Shown here: positions 54,687 through 62,896 of the stretch, in pieces
Position numbering within the stretch: position 1 is the stretch's first letter
How the letters are laid out: every line of letters starts with the position of its first letter
DNA from: Lachnospiraceae bacterium MA2020
GTDB lineage: Bacteria; Bacillota; Clostridia; Lachnospirales; Lachnospiraceae
Reading direction: 5' to 3'
Length of the DNA stretch: 64,000 nt
NCBI GenBank assembly: GCA_000746015.1
Contig: JQKK01000021.1
Coordinates: 1 to 64,000 of the forward strand
Notes under the pieces: generated by a model
The model's input: the letters and a program-made list of their open reading frames with translations, nothing else
Told to the model about the DNA's origin: nothing
Databases searched by the model: none
Made by a program: the position numbers and the translations under genes

Positions 54687-55180
54687 GGTGTCACCAGCTG
54701 CCTTTCATCAGAATATTTTTTAGCCAAAATCGTTCCATGATCCTTGTATCTTCTAAGGATGAAGTGTGTTGCGCATGAAAGGATAGACTCCTGCGCAGAA
54801 AGCTTATCTGTAACAAATGAAGCTACTTCTCTGAGTGTACGTCCCTCAAGTGTCACAAGCAGATCAAATCCACCGGAAATAAGATATACTGCATTTACTT
54901 CCGGGTACTTATAAATGCGCTCTGCGATGGTATCAAAGCCCTGTCCTCTCTGTGGGGTACACTTTACCTCTATAAGTGCTGTAACTGTCTCTGAATCTGT
55001 CTTATCCCAATCGATAAGTGTGAGATATCCGCAGATGATACCCTCTTTCTCCATCTCATTCATCTCATTTGCAATATCAGCCTCAGGGATATCAAGCCTT
55101 ACTGAAAGCTCGCTTAAATCCACTCTGCCTTCATGCTCTATCGCCTTAAGTATCTTTTTACGAAAATCCTCTTTCTGCAT
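54683..55180 (-). CDS. Lrp/AsnC-family transcriptional regulator
   Basis: The 165-residue protein has an N-terminal HTH (LKAIEHEGRVDLSELSVRLDIPEADIANEMNEME) and a C-terminal RAM-type domain (VTALIEVKCTPQRG, VNAVYLISGGFDLLVTLEG) that binds amino acids. It is translationally coupled to the aminotransferase, so local control of that enzyme in response to an amino acid is likely. The Lrp-aminotransferase pair is common in Firmicutes. Confidence 0.92.
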   Translation of the reverse strand: MQKEDFRKKILKAIEHEGRVDLSELSVRLDIPEADIANEMNEMEKEGIICGYLTLIDWDKTDSETVTALIEVKCTPQRGQGFDTIAERIYKYPEVNAVYLISGGFDLLVTLEGRTLREVASFVTDKLSAQESILSCATHFILRRYKDHGTILAKKYSDERQLVTP

Positions 55181-55203
55181 TGTAGCCTCCTCCGCAATTC
55201 AGT

Positions 55204-56187
55204 TTACATAAATTTGTACAATTCATCAGTCTCAGGTGGAGTAAGAAATCTCCTCTCACCGTTATTTTCAACTACTCTGTCATTGCTATCTGTAGCCTTG
55301 CCTATAACTGCTGCATTTATCCCCTTCTTTTCAAGCTCTCTTACTAGCCCAAATCCGTCAGGTGCTGCTATAAGCATGCAGCCGCCGGATATAAGTATAT
55401 AAGGGTTTACGTCATAATAGTTGCAGACTTCAACTGTCTCCTGTCTTATAGGTATTGCCTTAAGGTCAATTTCAAGTCCGACGCCAGAGGACTCAGCTAT
55501 TTCCCAAAGTGCTCCGAATATGCCGCCCTCCGTCACATCATGCATTGCATGTGCGCCGGACTTAATGGCGACTGCGGCCTCCGGTACTACCGAAATATAT
55601 TTATCAAAATCTTTTGCTGTGCTTACAAAGTCAGGTGCAAAGCGCTCAAGAAGCTCTTTTTCCCGCTCTTTTGCGATAATACTTGTTCCTTCAAGACCTA
55701 TCCACTTTGTAGCTATGATATCGTCTCCCCGGGCTACTCCTCCCGAGCGCAGAAGCTGATCTCTCTTAGCCTTTCCTACTCCTGTAACTGTGAGTATAGG
55801 CTGATTTACCGCCTTTGTTATCTCCGTATGTCCGCCCATTGCCTCTACATTAAGAAGCTCGCAGGTTTCCTCTACCTGCTTCATGATAGCGCGTATCTCG
55901 CTTTCCTCAGTTTCCGGCGGCAACATGCACGAAAGCAGAACCCCTACGGGTTCTGCTCCTTCAGATGCTATATCATTTAATGCTGTGTGGACAGAAAGCG
56001 AGCCTATGTCCTTAGTTGTACCGGTGATAGGATCAGTTGAAAGTACAAAAACTTCGTCCTCTTCAAGAGCAACTACAGCGCAGTCCTCGCCTACTGCTGC
56101 ACCTACCAATACTTCCGGCCTTCTATTTTTAATCTGTTTAAGTATTGAACGCTTTAAAACATTCTCGCTCAGCTTTCCGGTTTTCAT
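55204..56187 (-). CDS. AIR synthase-related protein (HypE-like)
   Basis: The 327-residue protein has the PurM/HypE fold: GAAVGEDCAVVAL (about 29), STDPITGTTKDIG (ATP site), SVHTALNDIASEGAEPVGVLL, MGGHTEITKAV and HDVTEGGIFGALWEIAESSG. HypE proteins end in a carbamoylated Cys motif; this protein ends ELYKFM, so it is not a functional HypE. No hydrogenase or purine genes are nearby, so the function is unknown. It lies between vanW-like and lrp genes with gaps of 21-23 nt. Confidence 0.8.
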   Translation of the reverse strand: MKTGKLSENVLKRSILKQIKNRRPEVLVGAAVGEDCAVVALEEDEVFVLSTDPITGTTKDIGSLSVHTALNDIASEGAEPVGVLLSCMLPPETEESEIRAIMKQVEETCELLNVEAMGGHTEITKAVNQPILTVTGVGKAKRDQLLRSGGVARGDDIIATKWIGLEGTSIIAKEREKELLERFAPDFVSTAKDFDKYISVVPEAAVAIKSGAHAMHDVTEGGIFGALWEIAESSGVGLEIDLKAIPIRQETVEVCNYYDVNPYILISGGCMLIAAPDGFGLVRELEKKGINAAVIGKATDSNDRVVENNGERRFLTPPETDELYKFM

Positions 56188-56208
56188 GATTTATTATCTG
56201 CCTTTCGA

Positions 56209-57783
56209 TCATTGCTGCGAAGAGTCATCATAAGGTATGCCGACCGGTGCTGCCGCTGCCTGCTGTGCTGCAGCCGCCGCTGCTGCCTGTGCTGCCGCTG
56301 CCTGCTGCGCTGCCAGAGCCGCCTGCTGTTGCTGTGCAACTACTCCTGCTCCGCCATCAAGCTTAACCGCCGCTGCAACTGCCTTTGCATAGTTGCCGTC
56401 ACCAGAGGCTATCGCTGATTGTATAGCCGATGCAGTAACTGCATTACTCGTTGCAGTACCTAATGTTATGGTCCTCTGCGTAGCCTTATATGTACTCTTA
56501 TTTACTAGCTCTCTTGAAACTTCTGTACCATTTTCCTTAACTATCTTCCAATACTCAGAAACATATCCTGTATGAGCTGACTGAGTATTTACAAATCCTG
56601 CCGGCTGACTTGCATCAGCAATGATCTTGTCGCCTACAGGCTCAGTTGTGGATATATCTACACTCTCAAAGTCGATAGTCCTGTTTGATGGCCTTGTCTC
56701 AACTCCATATATGGTAAATGTGATCTCCCTATCCTGCGTCTTTCCTGCTATATAGATAGGGTAATCAGTATTGTTTGTGAACTTAAAGTCCTTGGCTGTA
56801 CCCGCAATAGCAGCATCACCCGCATGCGGAACATAGTTTACGACCATTGAATGATTGGAACGCTGATCTACCTGAAGCTCTGCTCTCAAAACCGCCTGAT
56901 AAAGAGTAGTAGATACCTGGCAGATACCACCGCCAAGCGACTCAACTACGAGTCCGTTGAGGTATGATCCCGCCATCGCATAGCCGTTTTCTTCAGTGAA
57001 CGGGCTTACTGTCTCATAAACTGAAAGCTGCTCACCCGGATAAAGCACTGATCCGTTGATATGCGAGCATCCTGTAGACACGTTCTTTGCTCTGTCACTT
57101 GAAGAAGTCTTATAAGTTGTAGAATATGTACCAAGTACATCCTTTATCATTGAAAGAGACTCAGCATCTCCCTTTGGCTTGACCGCGTCAACCTCAAGCG
57201 CAAGGGTAGCATCTGAGCCATCAAAGCTATCTTTGAAGTAATCTCTGATCATTTCATAAGATGCCTCGATGTTTGTCTCCTCTCCGTCGCTTCCCTCTAT
57301 AATAGTGAAGCTTCCGGCATTATTAGGGCTGATCGTTGCATTCACAGCCTTTTTATCATATATTGCACAATTCTCGGAAAGTATCCTCTTTACTGTTTCT
57401 TCATCTACAGATACTTCTACATCGAAAACCTTGTTCTGCTTTTTAAGATCCGCCAGATCCTTGAATCTCCGTATAAGATTGCCGCCCTGACCAACTCTGA
57501 CAGCCTCACCGGCAACCTCTGTATTATTCCATTTGATACCAAGATCTGCTGCTGAAACCGTAACTGTATTGTCCTCTGAGCAATTAAGTGTGATCTGCGC
57601 CTCACCCATGTCTTCGACATAGCTCTCAATAGCCGCTGCCGCTTCACTCTCTGTCTTGCCCGCAAGGCTCAAACCCTCTGCATAGACTCCCTCATGAACC
57701 TTCATCTCGTCCGCATATGCAGCAGTAGGTGCTACCACCATAGCCAAAGCTGAAAGTACCACTGCAATTGATAATTTTCTCAT
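56209..57783 (-). CDS. Secreted VanW-domain protein with Ala/Gln-rich tail
   Basis: The 524-residue protein has a signal peptide (1-24), a YoaR-like peptidoglycan-binding repeat region (about 30-215), and a VanW domain (about 225-370; NGSVLYPGEQLSVYETVSPF, ESLGGGICQVSTTLYQAVLR). A beta-rich segment follows, with a low-complexity C-terminus dominated by alanine and glutamine (AQQQQAALAAQQAAAAQAA). The VanW function is unknown but linked to cell-wall modification. It heads the operon with AIR synthase, Lrp, aminotransferase and kinase. Confidence 0.9.
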   Translation of the reverse strand: MRKLSIAVVLSALAMVVAPTAAYADEMKVHEGVYAEGLSLAGKTESEAAAAIESYVEDMGEAQITLNCSEDNTVTVSAADLGIKWNNTEVAGEAVRVGQGGNLIRRFKDLADLKKQNKVFDVEVSVDEETVKRILSENCAIYDKKAVNATISPNNAGSFTIIEGSDGEETNIEASYEMIRDYFKDSFDGSDATLALEVDAVKPKGDAESLSMIKDVLGTYSTTYKTSSSDRAKNVSTGCSHINGSVLYPGEQLSVYETVSPFTEENGYAMAGSYLNGLVVESLGGGICQVSTTLYQAVLRAELQVDQRSNHSMVVNYVPHAGDAAIAGTAKDFKFTNNTDYPIYIAGKTQDREITFTIYGVETRPSNRTIDFESVDISTTEPVGDKIIADASQPAGFVNTQSAHTGYVSEYWKIVKENGTEVSRELVNKSTYKATQRTITLGTATSNAVTASAIQSAIASGDGNYAKAVAAAVKLDGGAGVVAQQQQAALAAQQAAAAQAAAAAAAQQAAAAPVGIPYDDSSQQ

Positions 57784-57853
57784 AACAACCTCTTCTAACC
57801 GCTGTAATATAAGTGAATAAATGCTATACTATAACTATAGAAAAAACACTATT

Positions 57854-57958
57854 CTAATGTCCCGGAATGAAACAAATTACAAGGGCAAGTATCAGAAAAA
57901 TGATGATAGCCGATGAGATTATCTTACGGTTTTTTCCCATAAAAAAGCGGAAAAACAT
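57854..57958 (-). CDS. 34-residue single-pass membrane peptide
   Basis: A short ORF encodes MFFRFFMGKNRKIIS followed by one strongly hydrophobic helix (SAIIIFLILALVICFI) and the end PGH. GGAGG lies 9 nt before the ATG, a good site, which is why I support it despite its size. It lies 70 nt upstream of the vanW-like gene on the same strand, so it may lead that operon, and it is divergent from the TPR-like gene at 58031. Function unknown. Confidence 0.65.
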   Translation of the reverse strand: MFFRFFMGKNRKIISSAIIIFLILALVICFIPGH

Positions 57959-58030
57959 GATCTTCGCCTCCGTTCTTAATCAAAAAACTTAGTTAGGTAT
58001 TTAAACTTATCCATCTTCGAGGTATTATAG

Positions 58031-58657
58031 ATGAAATTTGCGATATTGACAAGTGTTGTTCTCTTTGGTTTTATCATCCAAAGAGCAATACGCCGATCAA
58101 ACCACATGACAGAAAAAGAAAAAAGAGAATTCTGGGAACGGGAAGCACGGGCCGAGCATACACCACCGTCTTCCATTGAAAATCTCAAATGGATACACTT
58201 CCCCGAAAAACTGCCACTCGATATAAAATGCAGCAGCAGTAAGGCAAAAAGCCTCGAAGATACACTTTCGTCACTCAAAGGCAAGAGAATCGTTGACCTT
58301 TCTTCTTATTCTAATACAGAATTAAAGCTTACCTATGGCACTGAAAATATCACTATACTCAGCAAAGCAGACTCTAACTATCTGGTGCTCATGCGGACAC
58401 TGGATTCACTTGCCGAAATCTATAAAAAAGAAGGATTTGATGATGAAAATGCGGCACTTCTGCAGTTTGCAGTTGACTCCGGCAGTGAAAGTGTGCAGCA
58501 TTTTGAAGAACTTGCAGAGTATTACTTTCAGCATGAAAATATCAAAGCCCTGCGCCACCTGCAGGAGCTGAGTCAGGACCTTCCAAACAACCGTCAGGCT
58601 GCCGTTTCATCAAAACTTGATGGATACTTAAATTTAATGGAGATTTTTAATGACTAA
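58031..58657 (+). CDS. Membrane-anchored helical-repeat protein, unknown function
   Basis: The 208-residue protein has a short N-terminal hydrophobic anchor (KFAILTSVVLFGFII), an Arg/Lys/Glu-rich stretch, and a C-terminal half whose paired helices (LVLMRTLDSLAEIYKKEG, NAALLQFAVDSGSE, FEELAEYYFQHENIKAL) look like TPR repeats. GAGG precedes the ATG. It overlaps nth by 8 nt. I do not recognise a family; a scaffold role is a guess. Confidence 0.75.
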   Translation: MKFAILTSVVLFGFIIQRAIRRSNHMTEKEKREFWEREARAEHTPPSSIENLKWIHFPEKLPLDIKCSSSKAKSLEDTLSSLKGKRIVDLSSYSNTELKLTYGTENITILSKADSNYLVLMRTLDSLAEIYKKEGFDDENAALLQFAVDSGSESVQHFEELAEYYFQHENIKALRHLQELSQDLPNNRQAAVSSKLDGYLNLMEIFND

Positions 58658-59300
58658 AAAGCAAAAAGAAATACTTGATCGCCTTGCTGATAAATATGGT
58701 CTGGAGCCAGAGGTAACACTTGATTACAAGGAGCCTTTCCAGCTGCTCATTGCAACCATACTTTCAGCACAGTGCACTGATGATCGTGTAAATATAGTAA
58801 CAAAAGATCTTTTTAAGAAGTACACTTCCATAGAGGATTTTGCAGCCGCAGAACTTGCTGAACTCGAGCAGGATATAAAGCCCTGCGGTTTTTACCATGC
58901 AAAGGCCGTCCACATCATTGAATGTGCCCAAAAGCTTATAAAGGATTTTGGCGGAGAAGTCCCATCTTCCATCGAAGGTCTCACTTCTCTGAGCGGTGTC
59001 GGGCGTAAAACTGCAAATGTCGTGAGAACACACATATTCCACGAGCCTTCAATCGTTGTAGACACGCATGTTAAGCGCATTTCCGCGCGCCTCGGCTTCA
59101 CGAAAGAGACTGATCCCGTAAAGATCGAGTTTGACTTAATGAAAAAGCTGCCGAAAGAGCGCTGGTCTGCGCTCAATCTGCAGCTTATATATCATGGTCG
59201 TGCTATATGTACTTCCCGCTCACCTAAGTGCGAGGAGTGTTTTTTAAGTGATCTGTGTCCTAAAAAGTCTCTTTCCAATCGGCAAGTAAACTTGCCGTAG
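58650..59300 (+). CDS. nth: Endonuclease III
   Basis: This base-excision DNA glycosylase/AP lyase removes oxidised pyrimidines. The 216-residue protein has the LIATILSAQCTDDRVN start, the helix-hairpin-helix SLSGVGRKTANVV with the catalytic Lys (about 119), the catalytic Asp in VVDTHVKRIS (about 137), and a C-terminal [4Fe-4S] motif C-x6-C-x2-C-x5-C (CTSRSPKC to DLC). The last codons are part of the terminator hairpin. Confidence 0.96.
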   Translation: MTKKQKEILDRLADKYGLEPEVTLDYKEPFQLLIATILSAQCTDDRVNIVTKDLFKKYTSIEDFAAAELAELEQDIKPCGFYHAKAVHIIECAQKLIKDFGGEVPSSIEGLTSLSGVGRKTANVVRTHIFHEPSIVVDTHVKRISARLGFTKETDPVKIEFDLMKKLPKERWSALNLQLIYHGRAICTSRSPKCEECFLSDLCPKKSLSNRQVNLP

Positions 59301-59311
59301 AAAGAGACTTT
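59264..59311. terminator. Bidirectional double-stem terminator, nth/glgX
   Basis: AAAGTCTCTTTC (59264-59275) pairs with GAAAGAGACTTT (59300-59311), enclosing a second stem CGGCAAGT/ACTTGCCG (59280-59287/59290-59297). It starts inside the nth coding region and ends between the convergent genes. Confidence 0.8.
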
Positions 59312-59324
59312 CGACCATGGCATC

Positions 59325-61463
59325 TTAGCTATAGTATGCAGCAAAGAAAATCATAACTGAGCGCGGGCCGATCTTTACGCGGCCTCTTATAGCGCCCTTT
59401 CCCTTTACAACCGGATCTTCTCTTGTAGTATCTACCGCGCAGAACCACTCAAGAGTCGCGTAGTCAGGGAGCTCAGGAAGCTCAAAGTATAGCTCTTCCC
59501 AGAAGCTGTTTACTGCAACATAGACAACATCATCGCCTGTGCCGTTCTTCTTTCTTCCGGCAAACATAACTCCGACAAAGTGTGAATCACGTCCGTAGTT
59601 TGCCACCCACGGCTTGACATCATGCGCTGACATCTCCGGGAATCCAAGCGAACTTCTTTCGCTCTTGCATCTGATGACCGGATGCTTTTTGCGGAAGCTG
59701 ATCATGTATTTTACAAAGTCAAACAGTGGCTTGTTTACCTGCAGATCCTTCCAGCGGAGCCATGCAAGGTAATTGTCCTGACAGTATGCATTGTTATTGC
59801 CGCTCTGTGAATTTCCAAACTCATCTCCCATGAAGAACATAGGTGTACCACGGCTTGCAAGCAGCACCGCAAAGGCATTTCTGACCATTCTGTTTCTCAG
59901 TGTCACTACCTCTTTATCAGTAGTCTCACCTTCAAAACCACAGTTCCAGCTCAGGTTATCATTTGCTCCGTCTGTATTGTTCCAGTTATTATCTTCATTA
60001 TGCTTTTCATTATAAGTATATAGATCATGCATGGTAAAGCCGTCATGACAGGTTAGGAAATTGACGCTTGCATGATATCCTCTTTCATCCGGATGATAAA
60101 GATCCGGTGATCCCATGATCCTCTGCGCAGCAGCCCCTGCCTTTCCATCATCACCTTTAAGGAAGGAGCGCATATCATCACGGTATCTGCCATTCCACTC
60201 ACACCATCTGTTCCATGATGGGAATGAACCTACCTGATACATTCCACCTGCGTCCCACGCCTCCGCGATAAGCTTTGTCTTACCAAGCACAGGATCAAAT
60301 GCCAGTGTCTGAAGAAGCGGCGGCTTATCCATAGGGCTTCCATCCTCATTTCTGCCAAGTATGGTCGCAAGATCGAATCGGAAACCGTCAATGTGATAGT
60401 TTGTAACCCAGTATCTCAGGCAGTCAACTATCATCTGCTGTACTACGGGATGGTTGCAGTTAAATGTATTTCCGCAGCCACTGAAATTGTAGTAGTAGCC
60501 TTCCGGAGTAAGCATGTAGTAGATATTGTTATCAAGTCCCTTAAAGCAGAAGAACGGTCCGTTCTCGTTGCCTTCTGCTGTATGGTTAAACACTACATCG
60601 AGTATGACTTCTATACCATTCTCGTGGAAGAGCCTTATCATACCCTTCAGCTCAGTACCTTCCTGATGCTCCTCTTTTACAGAGTTGTAGCTTGTGTTCG
60701 GAGCAAAGAAACCTACGGTATTATATCCCCAGTAGTCCATAAGCTCTCGTCCGAGGTAATCCCGGCGTCCAAGCATTTCATCAAACTCAAAGATCGGCAT
60801 GAGCTCGATAGCAGTAACTCCAAGTTCCTTTAAGTATGGAAGCTTTTCAAGTACTCCTGCGAAAGTTCCATTATGGATAACTCCTGAAAACGGATCTTTT
60901 GTAAAGCCACGCACATGCAGCTCGTAAATTACAAGATCATCCATCTGAAGTCTCGGCTGTACAGAATCTCCCCAGTCAAAGTTATTCTTTACAACCCTTG
61001 CTTTATATATACCCGTATGCCTTGAACCCCATACGCTCTGACCTGTTATAGCCTTTGCATAAGGATCAAGTATTATTTTGCTTTTATCAAAAAGTTGACC
61101 TTTTTTAACATTATAAGGTCCATCCAGTCTATATGCATATTCAAAGGACTCGATATCCAGTCCGAATACGATCATTGACCATACATTACCAATCCTGTAC
61201 TTCTCAGGAATAGGTATAACAGCATATGGCTCGTCCTCATTTCTGTGGAAGAGCAAAAGCTCACATGAAGTTGCCTGATTGGAATGCAGCGTGAAGTTTA
61301 CGCCTACCGGAATCGCAGTTGCGCCATTGATCTCGTAAAAACCCGGCCGGACATCAAACCCTTCAATGTTGTCCAAAGGCCGCATATGTATCTTGCTGTC
61401 ATTCATAGCTCCTGCTTTTGCCGCCATCGACATATCAGATACATTAATGTTATCTTCGTTCAT
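59325..61463 (-). CDS. glgX: Glycogen debranching enzyme (GH13, GlgX-like)
   Basis: It hydrolyses alpha-1,6 branches of glycogen or limit dextrins. The 712-residue protein has a CBM48-type N-terminal domain (about 35-150) and a GH13 barrel with VIYELHVRGFT, ILDVVFNHTAEGN, the nucleophile Asp in DGFRFDLATILG (about 366), the acid/base Glu in LIAEAWDAGG (about 403) and the transition-state Asp in FLTCHDGFT (about 473). It is a single-gene unit; other glycogen genes are not in the window. Confidence 0.93.
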   Translation of the reverse strand: MNEDNINVSDMSMAAKAGAMNDSKIHMRPLDNIEGFDVRPGFYEINGATAIPVGVNFTLHSNQATSCELLLFHRNEDEPYAVIPIPEKYRIGNVWSMIVFGLDIESFEYAYRLDGPYNVKKGQLFDKSKIILDPYAKAITGQSVWGSRHTGIYKARVVKNNFDWGDSVQPRLQMDDLVIYELHVRGFTKDPFSGVIHNGTFAGVLEKLPYLKELGVTAIELMPIFEFDEMLGRRDYLGRELMDYWGYNTVGFFAPNTSYNSVKEEHQEGTELKGMIRLFHENGIEVILDVVFNHTAEGNENGPFFCFKGLDNNIYYMLTPEGYYYNFSGCGNTFNCNHPVVQQMIVDCLRYWVTNYHIDGFRFDLATILGRNEDGSPMDKPPLLQTLAFDPVLGKTKLIAEAWDAGGMYQVGSFPSWNRWCEWNGRYRDDMRSFLKGDDGKAGAAAQRIMGSPDLYHPDERGYHASVNFLTCHDGFTMHDLYTYNEKHNEDNNWNNTDGANDNLSWNCGFEGETTDKEVVTLRNRMVRNAFAVLLASRGTPMFFMGDEFGNSQSGNNNAYCQDNYLAWLRWKDLQVNKPLFDFVKYMISFRKKHPVIRCKSERSSLGFPEMSAHDVKPWVANYGRDSHFVGVMFAGRKKNGTGDDVVYVAVNSFWEELYFELPELPDYATLEWFCAVDTTREDPVVKGKGAIRGRVKIGPRSVMIFFAAYYS

Positions 61464-61515
61464 AAGTAACCCCCTGTCCGTGACGCGCTTTCCCTCAAAG
61501 CGCCTTCTGTATTAT

Positions 61516-61680
61516 AACAAAAGAGTGTTACTGTTCACTCGCTTACAGCTCATTCCAGTAACGAGTTTTGCCAATGCAGATTGCCTTCGGCAATGGGCAA
61601 AACTCAATGCTCTGCATAATTCATTGGGGCATAACTGCGCAGCTAGTGCGCAGTTTGCCTATGAACAGTAACAAAAGAGT
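61516..61680. mobile_element. MITE-like repeat element with terminal inverted repeats and direct repeats
   Basis: Terminal inverted repeats TGTTACTGTTCA (61526-61537) and TGAACAGTAACA (61662-61673) enclose two internal hairpins: GAGTTTTGCC/GGCAAAACTC (61563-61572/61596-61605) with GATTGCC/GGCAAT nested inside, and AACTGCGCA/TGCGCAGTT (61633-61641/61647-61655). The outer ends carry an 11-bp direct repeat AACAAAAGAGT (61516-61526 and 61670-61680), like a target duplication. No coding capacity. It occupies half of the 328-bp gap between glgX and the DHH gene. Confidence 0.6.
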
Positions 61681-61791
61681 TTCACGTAATTATATGATAT
61701 ATCACTTGTAATTTAAGCACAATAAGCGTATTGTATTTTAATGGATACATATTTGATTTAGAACAATTTAGGATAAACCACTGAGGAAAAC

Positions 61792-62757
61792 ATGATTTTA
61801 GACGAAATAGCAAAGCACAAGTACATAACTATCCAATGCCACAACGAGCCAGATGCTGACAGTATTGCGGCAGGATACGGGCTTTACACCTATTTCACTT
61901 CACTCGGTGGACATGAGGTTGATCTGATATACGGCGGGCACAATAAGCTTACCAAAAAGAACTTTGTCACTATGGTAGAGCGGCTTAATATACCACTGAC
62001 TTATGTAACTCCTCACTACGAGGTAAAAGGGATCTTAGTTACTGTTGACTGCCAGTATGGAAGTGGAAACATTTACCGTTTTAAGTCCGATCATATCGCA
62101 GTAATAGATCATCACCAGCCGGAGCCACTTCCTGACAACACTATCTCAGATATCCGTCCGGAATACGGCAGCTGTTCAACTATCGTATGGCAGCTCCTGG
62201 CTGAAAAGGACTTCCCTATCAGAGACTATCCGGCTTTACAGACGGCTCTTTACTACGGTCTTTATCTTGATACTACATCATTTTATGAGATGTATCACCC
62301 GGCAGACCGCAACATGCTTGATAGTCTTGAGCCTGACCTTGAGCTCATACATCAGCTCAATAATTCAAACCTTTCATCGGAGGAGCTCGCCCTTGCCGGT
62401 ATGGCCATGATGCGGGCTATTATCAATGACAAACTGCACTTTGCAATACTGAGGGCAGACCGCTGTACTTCAAATATTCTTGGACTCATAAGCGATATCG
62501 TGCTGCAGGTTGATACCATAAATACCTGTGTTGTCTTTGCCGAGCACAATGAATATATAAAGTTTTCTGTGCGCAGCTGCGAAAAATCTCTGCGTGCAAA
62601 CGAAATCGCATCCTTTTTCGCAGACAATATAGGTAATGGAGGCGGTCATTACGACAAAGCCGGTGGAACGATCAAAAAGAAGTCCTACCTCAAGAGATAT
62701 CCCGATACACACCTTGAATCTTATTTTTCAATGTGCTACCGGCAGTTTTTGCTTTAA
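61792..62757 (+). CDS. DHH-family phosphoesterase (NrnA-like)
   Basis: The 321-residue protein has the DHH metal motifs: CHNEPDADSIAAGYGLY (about 18-34), VTVDCQYGSG (about 85) and VIDHHQPE (about 106), and the DHHA1 segment GNGGGHYDKAGGTIKK near the C-terminus. NrnA-type proteins degrade short oligonucleotides or pAp; cyclic-dinucleotide hydrolases share the fold. Length and lack of membrane or PAS domains favour a cytosolic NrnA-like enzyme. It is followed by repeats and a strong hairpin. Confidence 0.85.
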   Translation: MILDEIAKHKYITIQCHNEPDADSIAAGYGLYTYFTSLGGHEVDLIYGGHNKLTKKNFVTMVERLNIPLTYVTPHYEVKGILVTVDCQYGSGNIYRFKSDHIAVIDHHQPEPLPDNTISDIRPEYGSCSTIVWQLLAEKDFPIRDYPALQTALYYGLYLDTTSFYEMYHPADRNMLDSLEPDLELIHQLNNSNLSSEELALAGMAMMRAIINDKLHFAILRADRCTSNILGLISDIVLQVDTINTCVVFAEHNEYIKFSVRSCEKSLRANEIASFFADNIGNGGGHYDKAGGTIKKKSYLKRYPDTHLESYFSMCYRQFLL

Positions 62758-62846
62758 AACCTGTAATAAGTTGTAACGTATTTTAAAACCTGTAATAAGT
62801 TATAAGATAATTTTAAAGTTGTAATAAGTTGTAAGATGTTTTAAAA
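62753..62846. repeat. Three tandem copies of a 28-30 bp repeat
   Basis: Units at 62753-62780, 62781-62810 and 62811-62838, then a partial unit (TTTTAAAA). Each has TTTTAAA followed by TGTAATAAGTTGTAA with minor changes. They begin at the stop codon of the DHH gene and end at the terminator hairpin. They may be binding sites or slippage products. Confidence 0.8.
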
Positions 62847-62884
62847 TGATAGCAAGCGATACCCTCGCTTGCTATCATTTTTTT
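62847..62884 (+). terminator. Strong hairpin directly before the AAA ATPase start
   Basis: TGATAGCAAGCGA (62847-62859) pairs perfectly with TCGCTTGCTATCA (62865-62877), extended by A4/T4, with T7 (62878-62884). AGGAGG begins 2 nt later. This places a terminator between the DHH gene and the ATPase with no room for a promoter after it, so the ATPase depends on read-through or antitermination. Confidence 0.85.
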
Positions 62885-62896
62885 AGGAGGAACATA

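Noticed and set aside
62753-62846. CRISPR array
   Set aside because: The repeats are tandem with no spacers, only three copies, and no cas genes are nearby.
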